From Excoecaria cochinchinensis (Eukaryota; Streptophyta; Magnoliopsida; Malpighiales; Euphorbiaceae), in the NCBI GenBank assembly GCA_947683425.1, contig CANTUQ010000110.1, positions 414,501 through 478,500 of the forward strand: a stretch of 64,000 nt of DNA. The letters run 5' to 3'. A program made the translations under genes and the position numbers. This document shows positions 20,298-33,133 of this stretch, one piece after another. The notes below the pieces were generated by a model. The model saw only the letters and a program-made list of their open reading frames with translations, searched no databases and was not told the DNA's origin. Within the stretch, counting starts at the first letter, position 1. Each line of letters starts with the position of its first letter.

Positions 20298-20313
20298 TTG
20301 GGGGCCTGTGGGG

Positions 20314-20475
20314 TGAGGCCCATCTCACCCACGTGAGATGCAGCCTCACAACGTGAGGCCCATCTCACCAACGTGAGATGCAGCCTCACTATGTGAGGCG
20401 CATCTCACAGGCGAGGTGCAGCCTCACTATGTGAGGCGCATCTCACAGGCGAGGTGCGTGCCTCACACACGCTTC
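20314..20475. repeat. GTGAG/CTCAC palindromic minisatellite in LTR
   Basis: About eight alternating units of about 20 bp, GTGAGGCSCATCTCAC and GTGAGATGCAGCCTCAC, separated by 3-5 bp. Neighbouring units can pair. This GC-rich island stands directly before the LTR TATA box in otherwise AT-rich DNA. Confidence 0.85.
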
Positions 20476-20575
20476 TCTCCCCCAGCACCTCCTTTTCCGA
20501 TTTTCACGAGATTTTGTTGGAAAATGCAATAAAAATCTGATTTGATAAAAAAAAACCCTAATTCTTAGAGGAAAA

Positions 20576-20582
20576 TATAAAA
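20576..20582 (+). promoter_or_regulatory. LTR TATA box
   Basis: AATATAAAAGGG about 100 bp after the palindromic minisatellite, in the position equivalent to 2326 and to minus-strand 24574-24581. Confidence 0.45.
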
Positions 20583-21179
20583 GGGAAAAGTTAAAGAACT
20601 AAAGGGGGAGGAGGTTATTTTGAAAATGCCGAAAGAACCAGAAAAAAAAAAAGACAGAGAAGAGCTTTGAGAGCAAGAAAATAATTTTTGTTCTCAAAGT
20701 ATTCTGGGATTGTTCTTGAATCCAGGAAATTAATTCCTAACATTTGAGATTCAATCATCTTTCATTTTTTTCTCAACGAAATCTTTTATCTAAAGCTTTT
20801 TTATTCTCTATTTTTTTAATCTTCTATTCAAGCAAATCAACAAGGAAGCCAGCACTTCTTCACTTGCAATCTAAAGTCAATATCTGAGGGTAAATACTGG
20901 GATAAACCTCCTGTTTTTTTCCTTCTTCTTTCTATTTCTTGTTTTGTTTTAATGAGTTTTCTTCATTGTACATACTGTGTTTATTTCTCGTTTGATCTTA
21001 TTAATTTATATGTTGTATGCTTGTTGGTGTTTGTTATCATACCCAAACTTTAAGTATTTATTATGATTAATTGGGGTGTTCGTCGTAATATTATTAACGT
21101 ATCTGGTGGTATGTTATCGTGTTTAATAGTCTGTTAACGTTACTCTATTCATCCCTATTTTATGGTTGTCTGTGTCGTG

Positions 21180-21600
21180 CCTTTCTTATTTTGTCCGAGA
21201 CATGATTGCCCGATCGGATCTTGCCTTTGTTTTTTTTCGAGTCGTGATTGTCCGATCGGATCGTGCTTTGTGTCTGAGTCGTGCTTTTGATTTTTTGATC
21301 GAGTCATGATTTTTTCGTTCGAGTCCTGCTCTTCTTCTGAGTCGTGTCTTTGCTTTTCTGCATGAGTCATGAATCCTCGTCCGAGTCGTGCTCCTGCTTC
21401 ACGTGTCGTGATTGTCCGAATGCCCGTTCGGATCGTGAGTTTTTGCACGACTCGGCCCTTTACGGTGGCCTTCATGACTCGTGCATTCTTGCATGAGTCG
21501 TGAAGGAAATGCACGACTCGTGCATCCCTGTATAAGGCGTGCTCTCCTTGCACGACTCGTGCAAGGATGCACGAGTCGTGCTTCTGTCCTTCACCCCTTC
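21180..21600. repeat. CACGACTCGTG-type repeat cluster in LTR
   Basis: Repeated GAGTCGTG, GATTGTCCGATCGGATC and GCACGACTCGTGC units. The last is a 13-bp palindrome around one base. The 132-aa minus-strand frame here is a by-product of the repeats. A very similar CACGAGTCGTGC vocabulary occurs in the solo LTR at 47760-48260, which belongs to another family. Confidence 0.75.
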
Positions 21601-22789
21601 TTCAGCTCTTCCTTGCCCGAGCGTCTTTCCCTCCTATTCTACCCAGTACCCGAACGTCTTTCCTATTTTACCCAAAATACCTGAACGTATGAACAGGCCA
21701 AAAGTGCACGAAATATAATATAATATGCTCCATTTTATCTCCTATTGTTGTTGTATTATTTGTCACTGTTTAATTATGTTTATTGACTTAATTATTTTAT
21801 TTATTTATTAGTCGTTATTTGATTTTTTTTTATATATTATTCATTTAATTTACTTTACTAACATTTTTTTTTGTTTTGTTGCCTCAAAATTTGTTTATTT
21901 ATGCGAGTTATATTTGTGCACGAGATGGAGGATCGGGAGATCAAAGATCTTCGAATTTAGGGTTTGCATTTTTAATTGTTGTATTTCCTTTATCATATTA
22001 TTTTTATGTTGTGTGTAAAAATGTATTTTAGATTCATTCGCATTATAGAAAATCATATTTTTTACAATAATTAATAACTTGAAAATTTTCCTAATAAAAT
22101 GGACCAATGTCCTATATTAACTAATAAAATCGCACTTTCCAAATGGGGAACTAATTTTCATAAAATGGGATCACTCATCTTGGTTTTCTCCATCATTACC
22201 CAAAAATAGTTCTCCAAGTTTTTAAGTTAATAAAAAGGAACCAATGTTCCTAAAACTTAATAAATCTCTTGATTTATGTATGATGCATTTTAATTATTTT
22301 TATGTATTTATTTATTCATTTTGGGCTCTTGTAATTAATTTTGGGGCAAATTTTATTTTTTATGCTTTCTTATTTTGGGGGATTATTCTGTCCCACTTTT
22401 TTATGTAATTTATTTACTATTTTTTTATCGCTTTATTTATTGCTTTCCAATGTGGTTGAGATGCGCTTTAAATTCAATGCATGATCGCGTGAGATGAGAG
22501 ATGGAATTTTGATTTCTTAAAAACTCATTTATAAACTTAACTTAAGGCATTAATAAGAGTGAAGTTCCGAACACCTTCTCTGGTTTAGACCAATAGAGGT
22601 TAGATTACCTTTCCCAATTTCTCGTAAATTGGGTGGCGACTCCAAAATACTTCAAAGGTGCCTAAAGGTGTCATGAAGCTAGATGAACCTTTCTAATGTT
22701 CTATTGGAAAGGAGGTGTCCAAGATGTCTCGTTGCACCCAAGTTCAAAAGACGCGAACCAATCCCTCGAGCCCTAAAAGTGGGTCTCGC

Positions 22790-25141
22790 TGTGACGCGCG
22801 CCGAACCCCGTAGGACACCCCGAAGGCCCGCTTTAGAGCTTTCGAGAGAGGTTCATAAAAAACTTGTAAGGTATTTATAAGTGCGTCTATTTTGGGCAAC
22901 AAGGAGGTTTCTTGGAGTCGCCATCCAATAGAACAATGGGAAGGGTCGTCTAGCCTCAGCGAGTTTAAGACGGCGCATACATATCCATTTTGGGTAAGCC
23001 AAGAGGGTTTTGGAGGTGTCAGCCCAATAGGACATTAGGATGACCCTCTAACTCGTGAAAACTAGGATTACACAGCGCGTAAATATCCATCTTGGGCAAA
23101 CCAGAGAGATCTTGGAGGTCTCAGCCTAATAGAACATTAGGATGATCCTCTACCCCCTGGAGCCTAGGATTATGTAAGTTAGGCCTTTTGGAGGGGAACA
23201 AGAGATATTTTGGAGGTTCTAGACCTCTAACCTCATTGAGCCCAAGACCAGAGTGAGTTCGGGACTTCTAATTTATTTGTACCTTGATTAATATTATAAT
23301 TAAGTTTTAAATTCATTATTTCATCAACTTTCCATACAATGCAGCAAATTAAAGTCCAATCCATTCATGTAGATAAAGCAGCAAATTGACACGAAATAAA
23401 ATACGCGAAATAAATTACAATAACACTAGGGGGCGGAATACAACCCCCATTATAAAAATAATATGTAAATCATACAGAAATCAGGATATTTGTTGGAGTG
23501 AGGACATTGGTCCTGCCATGCATATTTATTGCAAGCTGATTTTTGAGAAGTGTCGATTTTATTGGATAAAAACGGGACTTTGGACCTCGGCTTTCGAAAA
23601 AATCCCAAATTAATTACTATAAAATAGTTGGCCCTTTTTACTTTAACGACATTAAAATAATCTTCATAATAAAATGAATAAAGACAAGGGTAAAGAAAGA
23701 ACCCGGATGAAAATCCTCAGATTGGCGCGACCACCATCATTAACAACTCCAATTCCAAAATGGTCAGAAAATAACTCAGAAATAAATATGTCAGTGTCAA
23801 AATCGTGAATAAAGAAAAGAAAAGTAAAATAACATGAAACTTTAAAAGAAATGAGTTAAAAGATAAAAGAAATAAATTTAAAAAATGAGAATTTGCCTAG
23901 GGATGGCCTCCTACACAATACCGACGGGCGTCCTTAGTGTGACCGATAGACGGAGTGGTGCGTCACCTACATCCCGTCTCTTGAAATAAGGACGGGCATC
24001 AGTAACCACTCTGTCCGTCGGTCACCCCTGGTTGCAGAAAAAGTTTAAAGACTTCAAAATTTCAATTGAAATTCTTTGTTAAAAAAATCTTATTATTAAA
24101 AATAAAAAAAAATTAATATAAGTCAATTAAATTACACAAATATTAATCCAGAATGTTTACCCTCGGATTTTATCTTTTTGGGTGAATGTCGAATGATTTT
24201 GATCCCCGCACGATTCACAAGGATCGAATAAAAATGGATCAAGGAAAGAAAAATTTATGTTTTTCTTTCTTGGAAATTTGATAGCGATTCAAGTATTGGA
24301 ATTAGCTGGATTGATGGAAACAAATGAATTTTGTTGCCTCAAATTGGCTTAATTCACAAGTACAATTCGAAAAAAAAGTCTATTAATTGAAAGAATTTTT
24401 ATCAAATAAAAATTCTAAAAATAATAGAAATTTTTTTAGATTTCAGTAAATTGCTCACAAAAGATGAAAGAATTTTTTCCTTTTAAAAATTTGCCAATCT
24501 CTCAAAATTTGCTAATTTTTCTCCCCAAAAATTTGTTAATTTTTCTAACCCCTCATAATGAAATTTAATCCACTATTTATAGAGTTTTTAGAAGATAATT
24601 AGGATAAACATCAATTTAAAGTTTGAATTTTAAAAAGATTTTAAAATTCAATTTTTAACCAAATATCTGCCCCAAATCTCATCCAAATTTGAAAGATATC
24701 AAGCTTATCAGATTAAATTTTACTAAATTCGGTGTTATCTAATCAGATCCACTACCGACGGCCATCCCTAGAACTATCGACGGGCCGTCCCTAAGAAGGG
24801 TACGCATGGAAATCTGGACAACAGACGGGCGTCTCTATGCAGACACGTGTTCGCCACTTATACTATAGACGGGCCGTCCCTACAAAGCATAGAGACGGGG
24901 AACACTAAATAGAGATAGGTGTCCCAACTCCGACGGCCATCCCGTCTGAGGAGCAAAATCTCAATTTTCAAGCTAAATTTTCCAAACTCTTTCAAAACCT
25001 CACGCTATAGAGAAAAACATTTTAATCCTTATGAAACCGAGAAATGAAAACCTCCGAATTCCATCCATTTATCTGAAAACCGACGTTGATCTCTTCATCA
25101 GATAACTCTGACCCGGACTGCCTCAAGACCCGGTGTCTACA
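22790..25141 (-). mobile_element. 3' LTR of a minus-strand Tat/Ogre-like element
   Basis: Complete LTR on the minus strand: start TGTAGACACCGGG at 25141, end GGCGCGCGTCACA at 22790 (2352 bp). GACGG/CCGTC palindromic motifs lie at 24750-24960 and again at 23925-24020, with a TATA box between them. A polypurine tract precedes it. The body of this element extends right through 25142-27498 and, after the nested insertion, 39484 to about 41.3 kb. The 5-bp left flank is CTCGC; I could not find the matching duplication at the other end. Confidence 0.75.
24574..24581 (-). promoter_or_regulatory. LTR TATA box
   Basis: The minus strand reads CTATAAATAG, after the GACGG block and before the 'gagggtaaac' landmark, the same layout as the sibling LTRs. 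Confidence 0.45.
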
Positions 25142-25160
25142 GTTGCCCCCAATTTTGGGG
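25142..25160 (-). promoter_or_regulatory. Polypurine tract, minus-strand Tat element
   Basis: The minus strand reads CCCCAAAATTGGGGGCAAC immediately before TGTAGACACC. The same hallmark precedes the 3' LTR at 36372. It primes plus-strand DNA synthesis. Confidence 0.7.
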
Positions 25161-25289
25161 AAACCAGTGCACTAGTGCCTAGATGAGCCAAAATTCTGAG
25201 AAGAAAGGAAAGAGATGCGTACCTGAGGCAGCCCTTACATTTATGCTGTGTGGAACATTGCGACTTGTTGCCGTTGAGCTGTAGCGCTA

Positions 25290-25960
25290 TCAGACTGTGG
25301 CTCGTTTGCAATCTTTTCTATCGCATTGTCCCGCTCGCCTTCGGTCGGCTTGCACGGCGTGAGGTGAAGTGTTGTCTAACTGCATCCTCTGTTGCGATCT
25401 GTTCTATCGCTGTCCCCCGCTAACCTCATCTCAGTTTGCACGGCGACTGGTCTGTCCCGCTAGCCTCATCTCAGCCTGCGCGGTGTGAGGTGAAGTGTTG
25501 TCTAACTGCATCCTCTGTTGCAATCTGTCCTATAGCTGGTGTCCCGCTAGCCTCGTCCCGGCCTGCACGGTGTGAGGTGAAGTGTTGTCTAACTGCATCC
25601 TCTATTGCGATCTGTTCTATCGCTATCCCTTGCTAACCTCATCTCAGTCTGCACAGCGGCTGGTCTATCCCGCTGGCCTCGTCTTGGCCTGCACGGTGTT
25701 GGTGAAATGTAGTGTTCTCTAACTACAATCCCGTTGTGAGATGCAGCATTTTCTAACTGCAAACTCTGTTGCAATTTATTCTAACACGTGTGGTCTGTTG
25801 GCCTCATCCCAGCTTGCGCAATGTCTATATCTATGAGATGTAGTGTCCTTTAACTACATCCTGGTTGTGATTTGTTCTATTGCTGACGCCCCGCTATCCT
25901 TATTTCTGTCTGCGTGGAGCCTGATTTATACCGCTAGTCCCATTTAGGCTTGCGGACTTT
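25290..25960. repeat. Tandem repeats in the 3' non-coding region of the Tat element
   Basis: Diverged units of roughly 110-130 bp sharing 'cccgctagcctcatc', 'cagcctgcacggcgtgaggtgaagtgttgtctaactgcatcc' (given in parts) and 'ttgcgatctgttctatcgct'. About five recognisable copies, more decayed to the right. It lies between the last coding remnant and the polypurine tract. This 3' untranslated position is known in Tat/Ogre elements for tandem repeats that can seed satellites. Confidence 0.75.
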
Positions 25961-26452
25961 CCTTACTAACCCCCATTCGATCTGCAAGGTATAATTCTGA
26001 TCTATTGATCCCCATCCAATCTGTAAGGTATGATTCTGATTTATTGATCCTCATCCAAACTATAATATTGAATTGGTTGAATGTAATCTTGAAGGACGTA
26101 ATATTTGATCTGTTTATCCTTCCTTTTGACTGCTGGTCATTTTTGGATTGGTGTAAAACCATGTTCCTATATTATAAGAGATTCTTGTTAATTCTTGTGC
26201 AAATTAACTTGATTAGTAGATTTATGAATATTTTTATGTTGCCCTTTATTATTTATCATCCTTCTCACCATGTGATCAATTGTCTTCTTTTTTTTTTTTT
26301 AAGAAGAAAGTCAAATCATAAAGAAATAACATGTAAATTTAACAGGTTAACCATAAATGTTTTCCACTAAAAGGATAAATTTTGTACAATATACAAATGT
26401 GATTACAATAATGAGAATATAAACACAGAGCCAAAAGAACTCCCTGAACAGC

Positions 26453-27498
26453 CTATAATGGTGGGTAATCTGAGGGCTCCTCCTCTAGATCATCATCATC
26501 ATCTGATAGATGAACTGGCTGGCCTCATGATGAAGAAGTAGAGGGTCCCGTGCCTGGAGCAGATGGCTAATTGGGAGGGGCTGATGGTCCGGCCTGCTGA
26601 GTAGTCGAAGCTCTGGCCTGCTGCTGGTATCTGGGAGGTACGGCCACTGGTATAGACAACGGCTGCACTCTCGCTGGGTCCTACTGTTGGAATTGGACCT
26701 GAGCATACCCATCGAGGAAGGGTTGTGCACATACCGTCATGAACTGCAGTGTATCGGTAATGACCCCCCCTAACTCTCTGAAAGCGTCGCCCAGGCGGAG
26801 GGTTTGATATGTGGAGGTGGTCCCCATACTCCTCAGCCTATCCTCTGTCTGCTCTCTAAACTCTCGAATGGATTGGGCGACGGGAGGTATGGCACCCTCC
26901 AGAACCTGGATCCTGAACCTAAGGGCCTCAACTGACTCGTCCACCATCTGTAAAGATGCGTCAGTCCTCTGGATCGCCTCATCCTGGGAGGCCCTCATCT
27001 CCTGCCTCAACTGGCCCGCGAGTCTCTCCTGCTCCTGTCTCAAATGATCGATGAGCCTCCCCTGCTCCTGAATGATACCCTGCTGCTGATCCAGCCACTC
27101 TAATATGACTCTATCTCGCTCCCCGAGCTGCCCGAGAAGGGCCCTGTCTCTCTCCTCCTGTTTGTGCTCGAAGGATGTGAACATAGAAGTCAAAATCGCA
27201 GTAAAATCCGGCTGTGCCGGGTGAGTCGATGATGTGGATGGAGGGGGAGCTGACTCTGGTGCCCGCTCTGGAGGTGGAGCTATAGAAGTAGATGCCCTTG
27301 GGTCCCCTGCTCTAGCATATGGACTAAATCTCTCAGGTGTCCGAGGAACTGTCCGCTGCACCCTCGATGGCGGAGGAGGTGTAGGACTCGGTACCCTCTG
27401 TACTGGGGGAGTACCAAATAGGTCGTCCATGGTGAACTCAATCCCCATGTCGGAAGGTGTACAAGGATGCTCCTCCTCGTGCTGCGGCTAAGGAGGCT
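26453..27498 (-). pseudogene. ORF1-like gene of Tat element, C-terminal half
   Basis: Continues the gene that begins at 40482, interrupted by the nested element. From the insertion point the frame runs through one stop (PP-stop-PQHEEEH), then MGIEFTMDDLFGTPP, a Pro-rich segment, a long Gln/Glu/Arg-rich coiled coil (about 27170-26900) and an acidic end (DDDDDLEEEP) stopping at 26453. A further stop follows the FQQ near 26681, so the gene is dead. The same frame resumes across the AGGCT target site, which shows that the insertion hit this coding region. I infer an accessory ORF of a Tat/Ogre or Athila-type element. The function is unknown. Confidence 0.6.
27494..27498. repeat. Target site duplication AGGCT (left)
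   Basis: AGGCT directly before the 5' LTR, matching AGGCT at 39484-39488 after the 3' LTR. It marks 27499-39483 as one complete insertion. Confidence 0.9.
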
Positions 27499-27853
27499 TG
27501 TAGACACCGGGTCCCGAGGCGGTCCAATATCAGAATTACCCGATGATGAAAATGATACCGGCTTACAGGCAAAGGTGTCAAAAATGATGTTTCCCTTGTC
27601 GAGACCCTTATTTTTTTTATCATAAAAAATTATTATTAATTTTAATTCCAAAAATAATATTATTGGAAAGTGTTATTTAATTGAATTGAATTGAATTAAT
27701 TAATTAATTTAATTGAAAAAGGGGAATTAAATTAGTTTTTTAGTTTAATTGAATAAATTAAGTAATTGATTTAATTAAAAAAGGGAATTAGTTAATTAGT
27801 TTAATTAAAAAAGAAATTTTAAAGAAAATGATTTAAGGAAAAAGAAAAAAGAT

Positions 27854-27895
<42 letters not shown>

Positions 27896-27929
27896 AATTT
27901 TAAATGGTTTTAACGTGGTAAAGTGGCTA

Positions 27930-28110
27930 TAATTTTATATGGCCACTTTACCAGGTCGCGTGGTGGCCATTGCCTCCACGCGACCACTTTGGCTTTTAGC
28001 CAAAGTGGCCGCGTGGTGGCCGCTTGGCCACCACGCGACCACCTGCCCCTCGCGTGCACATGCGCGCGATTGTCCCCGCGTGCGCTGTGTCCTTCACCAC
28101 GCGACCACCT
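27930..28110. repeat. Palindromic GC island in LTR
   Basis: Dense inverted repeats. CCACTTTGGCT (27984-27994) pairs with AGCCAAAGTGG (27998-28008) around TTT. GTGGTGGCC pairs with GGCCACCAC just after it. CGCGTGGTGG and CCACGCGACC recur. The counterpart in the 3' LTR (about 36840-37000) has lost some units. Confidence 0.8.
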
Positions 28111-28875
28111 GCTCTTTGCGTCGTTTTCGCCGGTTTTCTGCAATTTTCAGTCTGTTTTCTTCGATTTTCTTTCACGTTTTTATCCTATTTTCGATCAACT
28201 AAAATAAAACTCCTCTGTCTCTTCCTATTTTGAGCAAAGACGAAAAATAAAAGGGATTTCAATCTTCAATTTTTAGGACGGCAATTTTAATCAAAGAAAA
28301 AAAAAACTCCATCTGTCTTCTTTCTCCCAAGAACAACAACGAAAAAATAGGAAACCAGATTTTTCTAAAAACTTTTTTTTTTACTACGATTTTCATTTCT
28401 CTTTCTACTGGATTTTTCTCAAGAAATACCTTTTGGCTGGGGATCCACTTACACCAAAAAAGAAATCAATTTTTTGGTGGTTGATCATCCTCACCTACAT
28501 TTTTCAAGTCCATTCTTTTAACTGTTTTCTATTTTATTTCCAAACACTTCTTTTCTTTCTTCATCGACAAGGGAAATTACATCTGGACATCTTGCACTAC
28601 AAATCCATACAAATCTGAGGGTAAACACTTGGATTATTTTCATTTATTTATTTGTATATTGTTTATGGTTGTGAATATTTTTCCATTTTTTGCTATTAAT
28701 ATCATGATATTTGTCTAATATTTTCTTCAAATTAGTTACTGCTAGAATCTGTTCATAATTTTAATTCATTTTTTTCTTGTGATTCCTGGTGCCACCCCAT
28801 CATTATTATTACTATTATTATTATTGTTTAATCTTTTTACATTAATATTTTGTGATTTTCATTCTGTTGACATTT

Positions 28876-28877
28876 TG

Positions 28878-28911
<34 letters not shown>

Positions 28912-28925
28912 CTTTATTGTGTAAA

Positions 28926-29021
<96 letters not shown>

Positions 29022-29143
29022 CCTGTTCAACTATTATTACTTTTATCATTATTTATCCTATTATTACTACCGTTAATAATTATTTTTGTTGTTATTAATA
29101 TAGTTTGTCAATAACATAGTTGTTATATATTGTATATTGTATA

Positions 29144-29202
<59 letters not shown>

Positions 29203-29226
29203 TATTAACATTCTGCTTCAACTATC

Positions 29227-29310
<84 letters not shown>

Positions 29311-29326
29311 TATTTTCTATTTTTAC

Positions 29327-29417
<91 letters not shown>

Positions 29418-29495
29418 TTATGTATTTTGTGTCTATTATTAATTAATCGTTGCTATTATTATATTTATTTATTTATTTATTATGTATTGTTTCTG

Positions 29496-29562
<67 letters not shown>
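28876..29562. repeat. (TTA)n microsatellite arrays in the 5' LTR
   Basis: Several long ATT/TTA arrays separated by short unique pieces. The 3' LTR has the same pieces (37772-38229) but much shorter or missing arrays, so array length changed after or during insertion. Confidence 0.9.
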
Positions 29563-29563
<1 letters not shown>

Positions 29564-30821
29564 TTCTAATATTCTTGTTACTGTTGTCATTATTTTATCA
29601 CTACCCTCATTTTTGCCATGACTTATTTTAATTTACCTTGCATGTAAATTATCTGGTTCATTAAATTAATTTGCCCAATATTTATTTCGTCTTTACTCGA
29701 TTAATTTTTAGAATTATTACTAATATTTTTGATATTATTTTCTGTCTGAGATTTAACTTGAGTCGGGTTATGTGAGTATCCCCGCGGCTCCCCGGATGGG
29801 TCGCAACGCGCGGACGGCCACATCTGTTCGGTGAGATCTCTCTAATTCTCTCTCTTTATGTGTTACATGTTTATTTGTAAATGCTTATTTTATTTATGCA
29901 CGCGTGAGATAAAAAGTCACAAAAATACTTTTACAATTAAACTTGGTTTTTTTCACTAATAAAATCGGGACCAATGTCCCTTGTTTTAGCCGAACTATAA
30001 AAATGTCACAATTAAAACGAAGAGTCAATTTTCAATAAAATGGGATCACTCATCCCGGTTTTCACCAAACACCCAAAACGATTCTTCGAACCCTCTTTAA
30101 ATTAATACGAAGGGTCCAATGTTCCTAAATCTCGACCAAGTGCGAAGGAACCAATATTCCTGAAATAATGTCCCGATTTATGCATGTCTTTTATTTTGAT
30201 CTTGCGTGAGTGTTTAAATTTATGTACATTATTTTCCTTTGGGCCCTTGTAATTAATTTGTAGGGCAACTTTATTTATCTTTTGGGGATTGTATTCCGTC
30301 CCACTTACATCTTTAATCTCCTTTTAATGGGGTTGTATTCTGCCCCTATTTCTATTGTAATTGCGTGCTTGCGTGTTTATCGTTTTCATTTATCGCTTTC
30401 TTTTACTGCTTTATTTATTGCTTTCTTTTATCGCTTTTTGAATGCTTGCAATGCGCTATTTAATTTAGAATGCATCGCTCGTGTGAGATGAGAGATATAA
30501 TTTTAAGAAGTTAAAAACCCATTTATAATTAACCAAAGTATAAATAAGAGGGAAGTTCCGAACACCGAATCTCTGGTTTAGACCGTTAGAGGTGAGAGAC
30601 TTTTTCCCAATTTCTTGTAAATTGGGTGGCGACTCCAAATGCCTCAAAGGTGCCTTTAGGTGTCATTAGACTAGGTTGTTCTCCCCAATGTTCTATTGGG
30701 AGGAATACACCGATGATGTCTCATGGCGCCCATAATCAAAAGACGCAAACCAAATCCTCGAATCCCAAAGGCGGATTCACAAGCGAGGGCCCTTGCTGGG
30801 CACTTCCGGTGCGCGTCACAG

Positions 30822-30840
30822 TGGCGACTCCACTGGGGAC
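30822..30840 (+). promoter_or_regulatory. Primer-binding site, nested Tat-like element
   Basis: TGGCGACTCCACTGGGGAC one base after the LTR end. This site is characteristic of Tat/Ogre elements, probably for a tRNA-Arg. The tRNA identity is from memory and was not checked. Confidence 0.7.
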
Positions 30841-31736
30841 TTGTGTTTGAGACTTCACTCCGAAAGTGCTTTGGTTAAAATGTATAATTGGGTTTTTAAA
30901 ACTTAAAATTCTATCTCTTTTCAAAAATTTGCATCACATTTTAGAGCCTTAGACTTATGCTAGTTGGTCCCTTTTTACCTCGGTGCGTTCCCAAAGCACG
31001 ACCCTACTTTCACTCATTGTAGGGAAGTGTTAGTGATAATCACCAGCCCAAGCCTCGTACCTTTTGGTATATCAAATGACGACCCGATCGGTCGTATACC
31101 CATGACGAGTTAGACCCGTCGGCAGAGATCATGCTTGGGTAACCAAAAAATTCATCACCTTGACCAAAGCCCATGTAATGGCAAATAGAAACTTCCACTA
31201 GGTGGTATGCTCCTTAATACGATGCTTGTGATGTGGGCCGTCATGTATTAAATAAAATCAAGCAAATTAAGTGGTTCCTCTTCAAATGCTTTCATGCCCC
31301 AGTGAGCCCACCCTAATTTGGTTGAATTGCCTAAATACGTAATGGCCAAAACTCATACGTATGTTCATTAGATTAAGAGTGTTATGCTGCCGGTTTTTTA
31401 CCGCGTACCATGCGCGTCCAATGGGTTTCCTGTTAACCCATGGACTAAGCCCACCTAGGAAAGGACTATTTGACCTCGTGTGCGGGAAAAATAAGGTCGG
31501 AAGGATCTACTTGCTTGTATGTGGTTGCGAAATGCTGCATAACTCACGATCATGCATTATAACTGTCATCCATGCATCATGCTAACCATTTGAGCTTTTC
31601 AGCCATCATAGATTCATCCAAGTGGACTAGAAGTTCTGACGGCCGGCTAGTGAGAACAGACTCACCCTTCGAATTGCTAGAATTGGTGCCTTTTTGGGAT
31701 TCTGAGTCATTCTCAACAAGTAGCGAATCATCCTCA

Positions 31737-33133
31737 ATGGCAGAAGAAACTGGAGACTTGACCACTCAAGACCTCACTAGGAGATTGGAGGAATTTGAAC
31801 GGCGGGTGTTGGACATGATGGGTGTCATGACAGAAAGATTTGCTCAGCCCCCTGCTCCCCAAGCACCAGTAGCTCCACCGGTAGCCCCTCCTCGGGGGCA
31901 AGCCGAACCACCTGCTGGTGGAGAGGCTCCCCTCATTGGAGGTGCTGCCCACCAACCGGTAGAGGAACCTAAAGTTGCTGCTGTGCCCGTTGAGCCAAGA
32001 AGGGCAAGGATCCATGACCCTAATGAGGATTTCTGATCGAAGAGGAGGTGGAAGAGATAGCAGCCCATCAAGCCGTGAGGGGTAGAGCACCCAGGGCCGA
32101 AGATGAAGCCATGAGAGGGATGAAATAGCAAATTGAGGCACTCACTCGCCTGCTAACAGCTGGTAAGGGAATCAACCCCGAGGACAGAGATTTGGGGGAT
32201 GAGGAGCTGCTGCCCCAAAGGTTTAGGATGCCCGAGCTACCCAAGTTTGATGGGACGTCGGACCCGTCTGCACACATAAAGCAGTATACCCTGGTGATGA
32301 AAGGCACAGGGCTGACTAAGAGGCAAAAGGTGGACTACTTCTGCCTCAGCCTAGCAGGTCCAGCGGTTGACTGGTATCATGGCCTTGATAGGAGATCGAA
32401 AGAGGACTGGGACCTCCTGACTGATAAATTCATGAGACAATATGACTGCAGCACCAGAATGGAGGTCACTCTAAAGGACCTCGAGCTTCTTCAGCAGAAA
32501 AATGATGAATCATTCCATGAGTACCTCACCAGGTGGAGGAATCGAGTTATGGAAATGAAACGGAAGCCTGACACTACCGATCAAATCAGACTGTTCATCA
32601 GGAACTCCTGCCCCTACTTGAGGGATTTGCTTAGCTTCAAAGGGCTCAGGGATTGGGAGTCCCTCAAGGACATTGCTGTAGAAGCTGAGGCGGCCTACCT
32701 AGCAAGGAAAGCCAGCCAAAACAACTTTGCTGGGAGGAACTTTGGGAACCAGTCTAGGTACAAGTCAGGAGGAGTTAGAAACAGTAATGGTAAAAATGGT
32801 AAGACAGCTAAGGTCACAGCCACTGGAATAGGACAAGGTCAGAGGTACTACTCTAACTTAGGCCGCTCTCTATCCTGGGTACTGGAGAGGTTGACCAAGG
32901 AAGGTAAGCTGAGACCGCTAACACCTAGGCCAGCTGCGACTCAAGGGCAGCCGGGACATAGGGATGACCAGTACTGTGCCTTTCATCAGCACACCGGGCA
33001 CCTGACGGATTATTGCCGAACTTTAAGAAACAGGATCCAAGATCTTATCGACACCAAGCAGATCACGGATCCCGAGAAGAGAGAAAAGAGGAAGAAGGTA
33101 GATTACAATGCAGTCCCTCCACCAGAGATGTGA
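31737..33133 (+). pseudogene. gag of nested Tat-like element, frameshifted
   Basis: The first part starts MAEETGDLTTQDLTRRLEEF (31737), with a Pro/Ala-rich linker, and ends by frameshift at 32036. The reading continues in another frame through a TAG at 32126 into the retrotransposon gag domain (MPELPKFDGTSDPSAHI, then GPAVDWYHGL, then FMRQYDCS and LTRWRNRV). A degenerate knuckle CAFHQHTGHLTDYC (C-x2-H-x4-H-x4-C) follows near 32975-33015. It ends at 33133. A gag polyprotein would form the virus-like particle that packages the element RNA. One frameshift and one stop make it non-functional as read. An upstream in-frame extension to 31572 is possible. Confidence 0.8.

Larger units (their letters stand above)
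20298..22789 (+). mobile_element. Tat/Ogre-like LTR lacking its start, cut at its end
   Basis: Has the family landmarks in order: a TATA box, 'atctgagggtaaat' at about 20884, 'ccaatgtcct', 'gggggattattctgtccc', 'gagatgagagatgg', 'gggtggcgactcc', and 'aaaagtgggtctcgc' at the end. The TGTAGACACCGGG start is missing on the microsatellite side. At 22790 it is interrupted by the end of a minus-strand LTR, so the last few tens of bases are displaced. No coding sequence. Confidence 0.65.
27499..30820 (+). mobile_element. 5' LTR of nested Tat-like element
   Basis: 3322 bp from TGTAGACACCGGG to GCGCGTCACA. It contains a TA run (27857-27892), a palindromic GC island (about 27930-28110), the 'atctgagggtaaac' landmark at 28613, long (TTA)n arrays (28876-29562), and the U5-like end with 'gggtggcgactcc'. 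The long Tyr, Leu, Ile and Asn repeat frames are translations of (TTA)n. Confidence 0.88.

Noticed and set aside
28779..29621. Poly-Tyr, poly-Leu, poly-Ile and poly-Asn ORFs (also 37647-38294)
   Set aside because: Translations of (TTA)n arrays inside LTRs.
31734..32141. Minus-strand ORFs of 62-135 aa opposite the gag
   Set aside because: Antisense shadows of the gag coding region.
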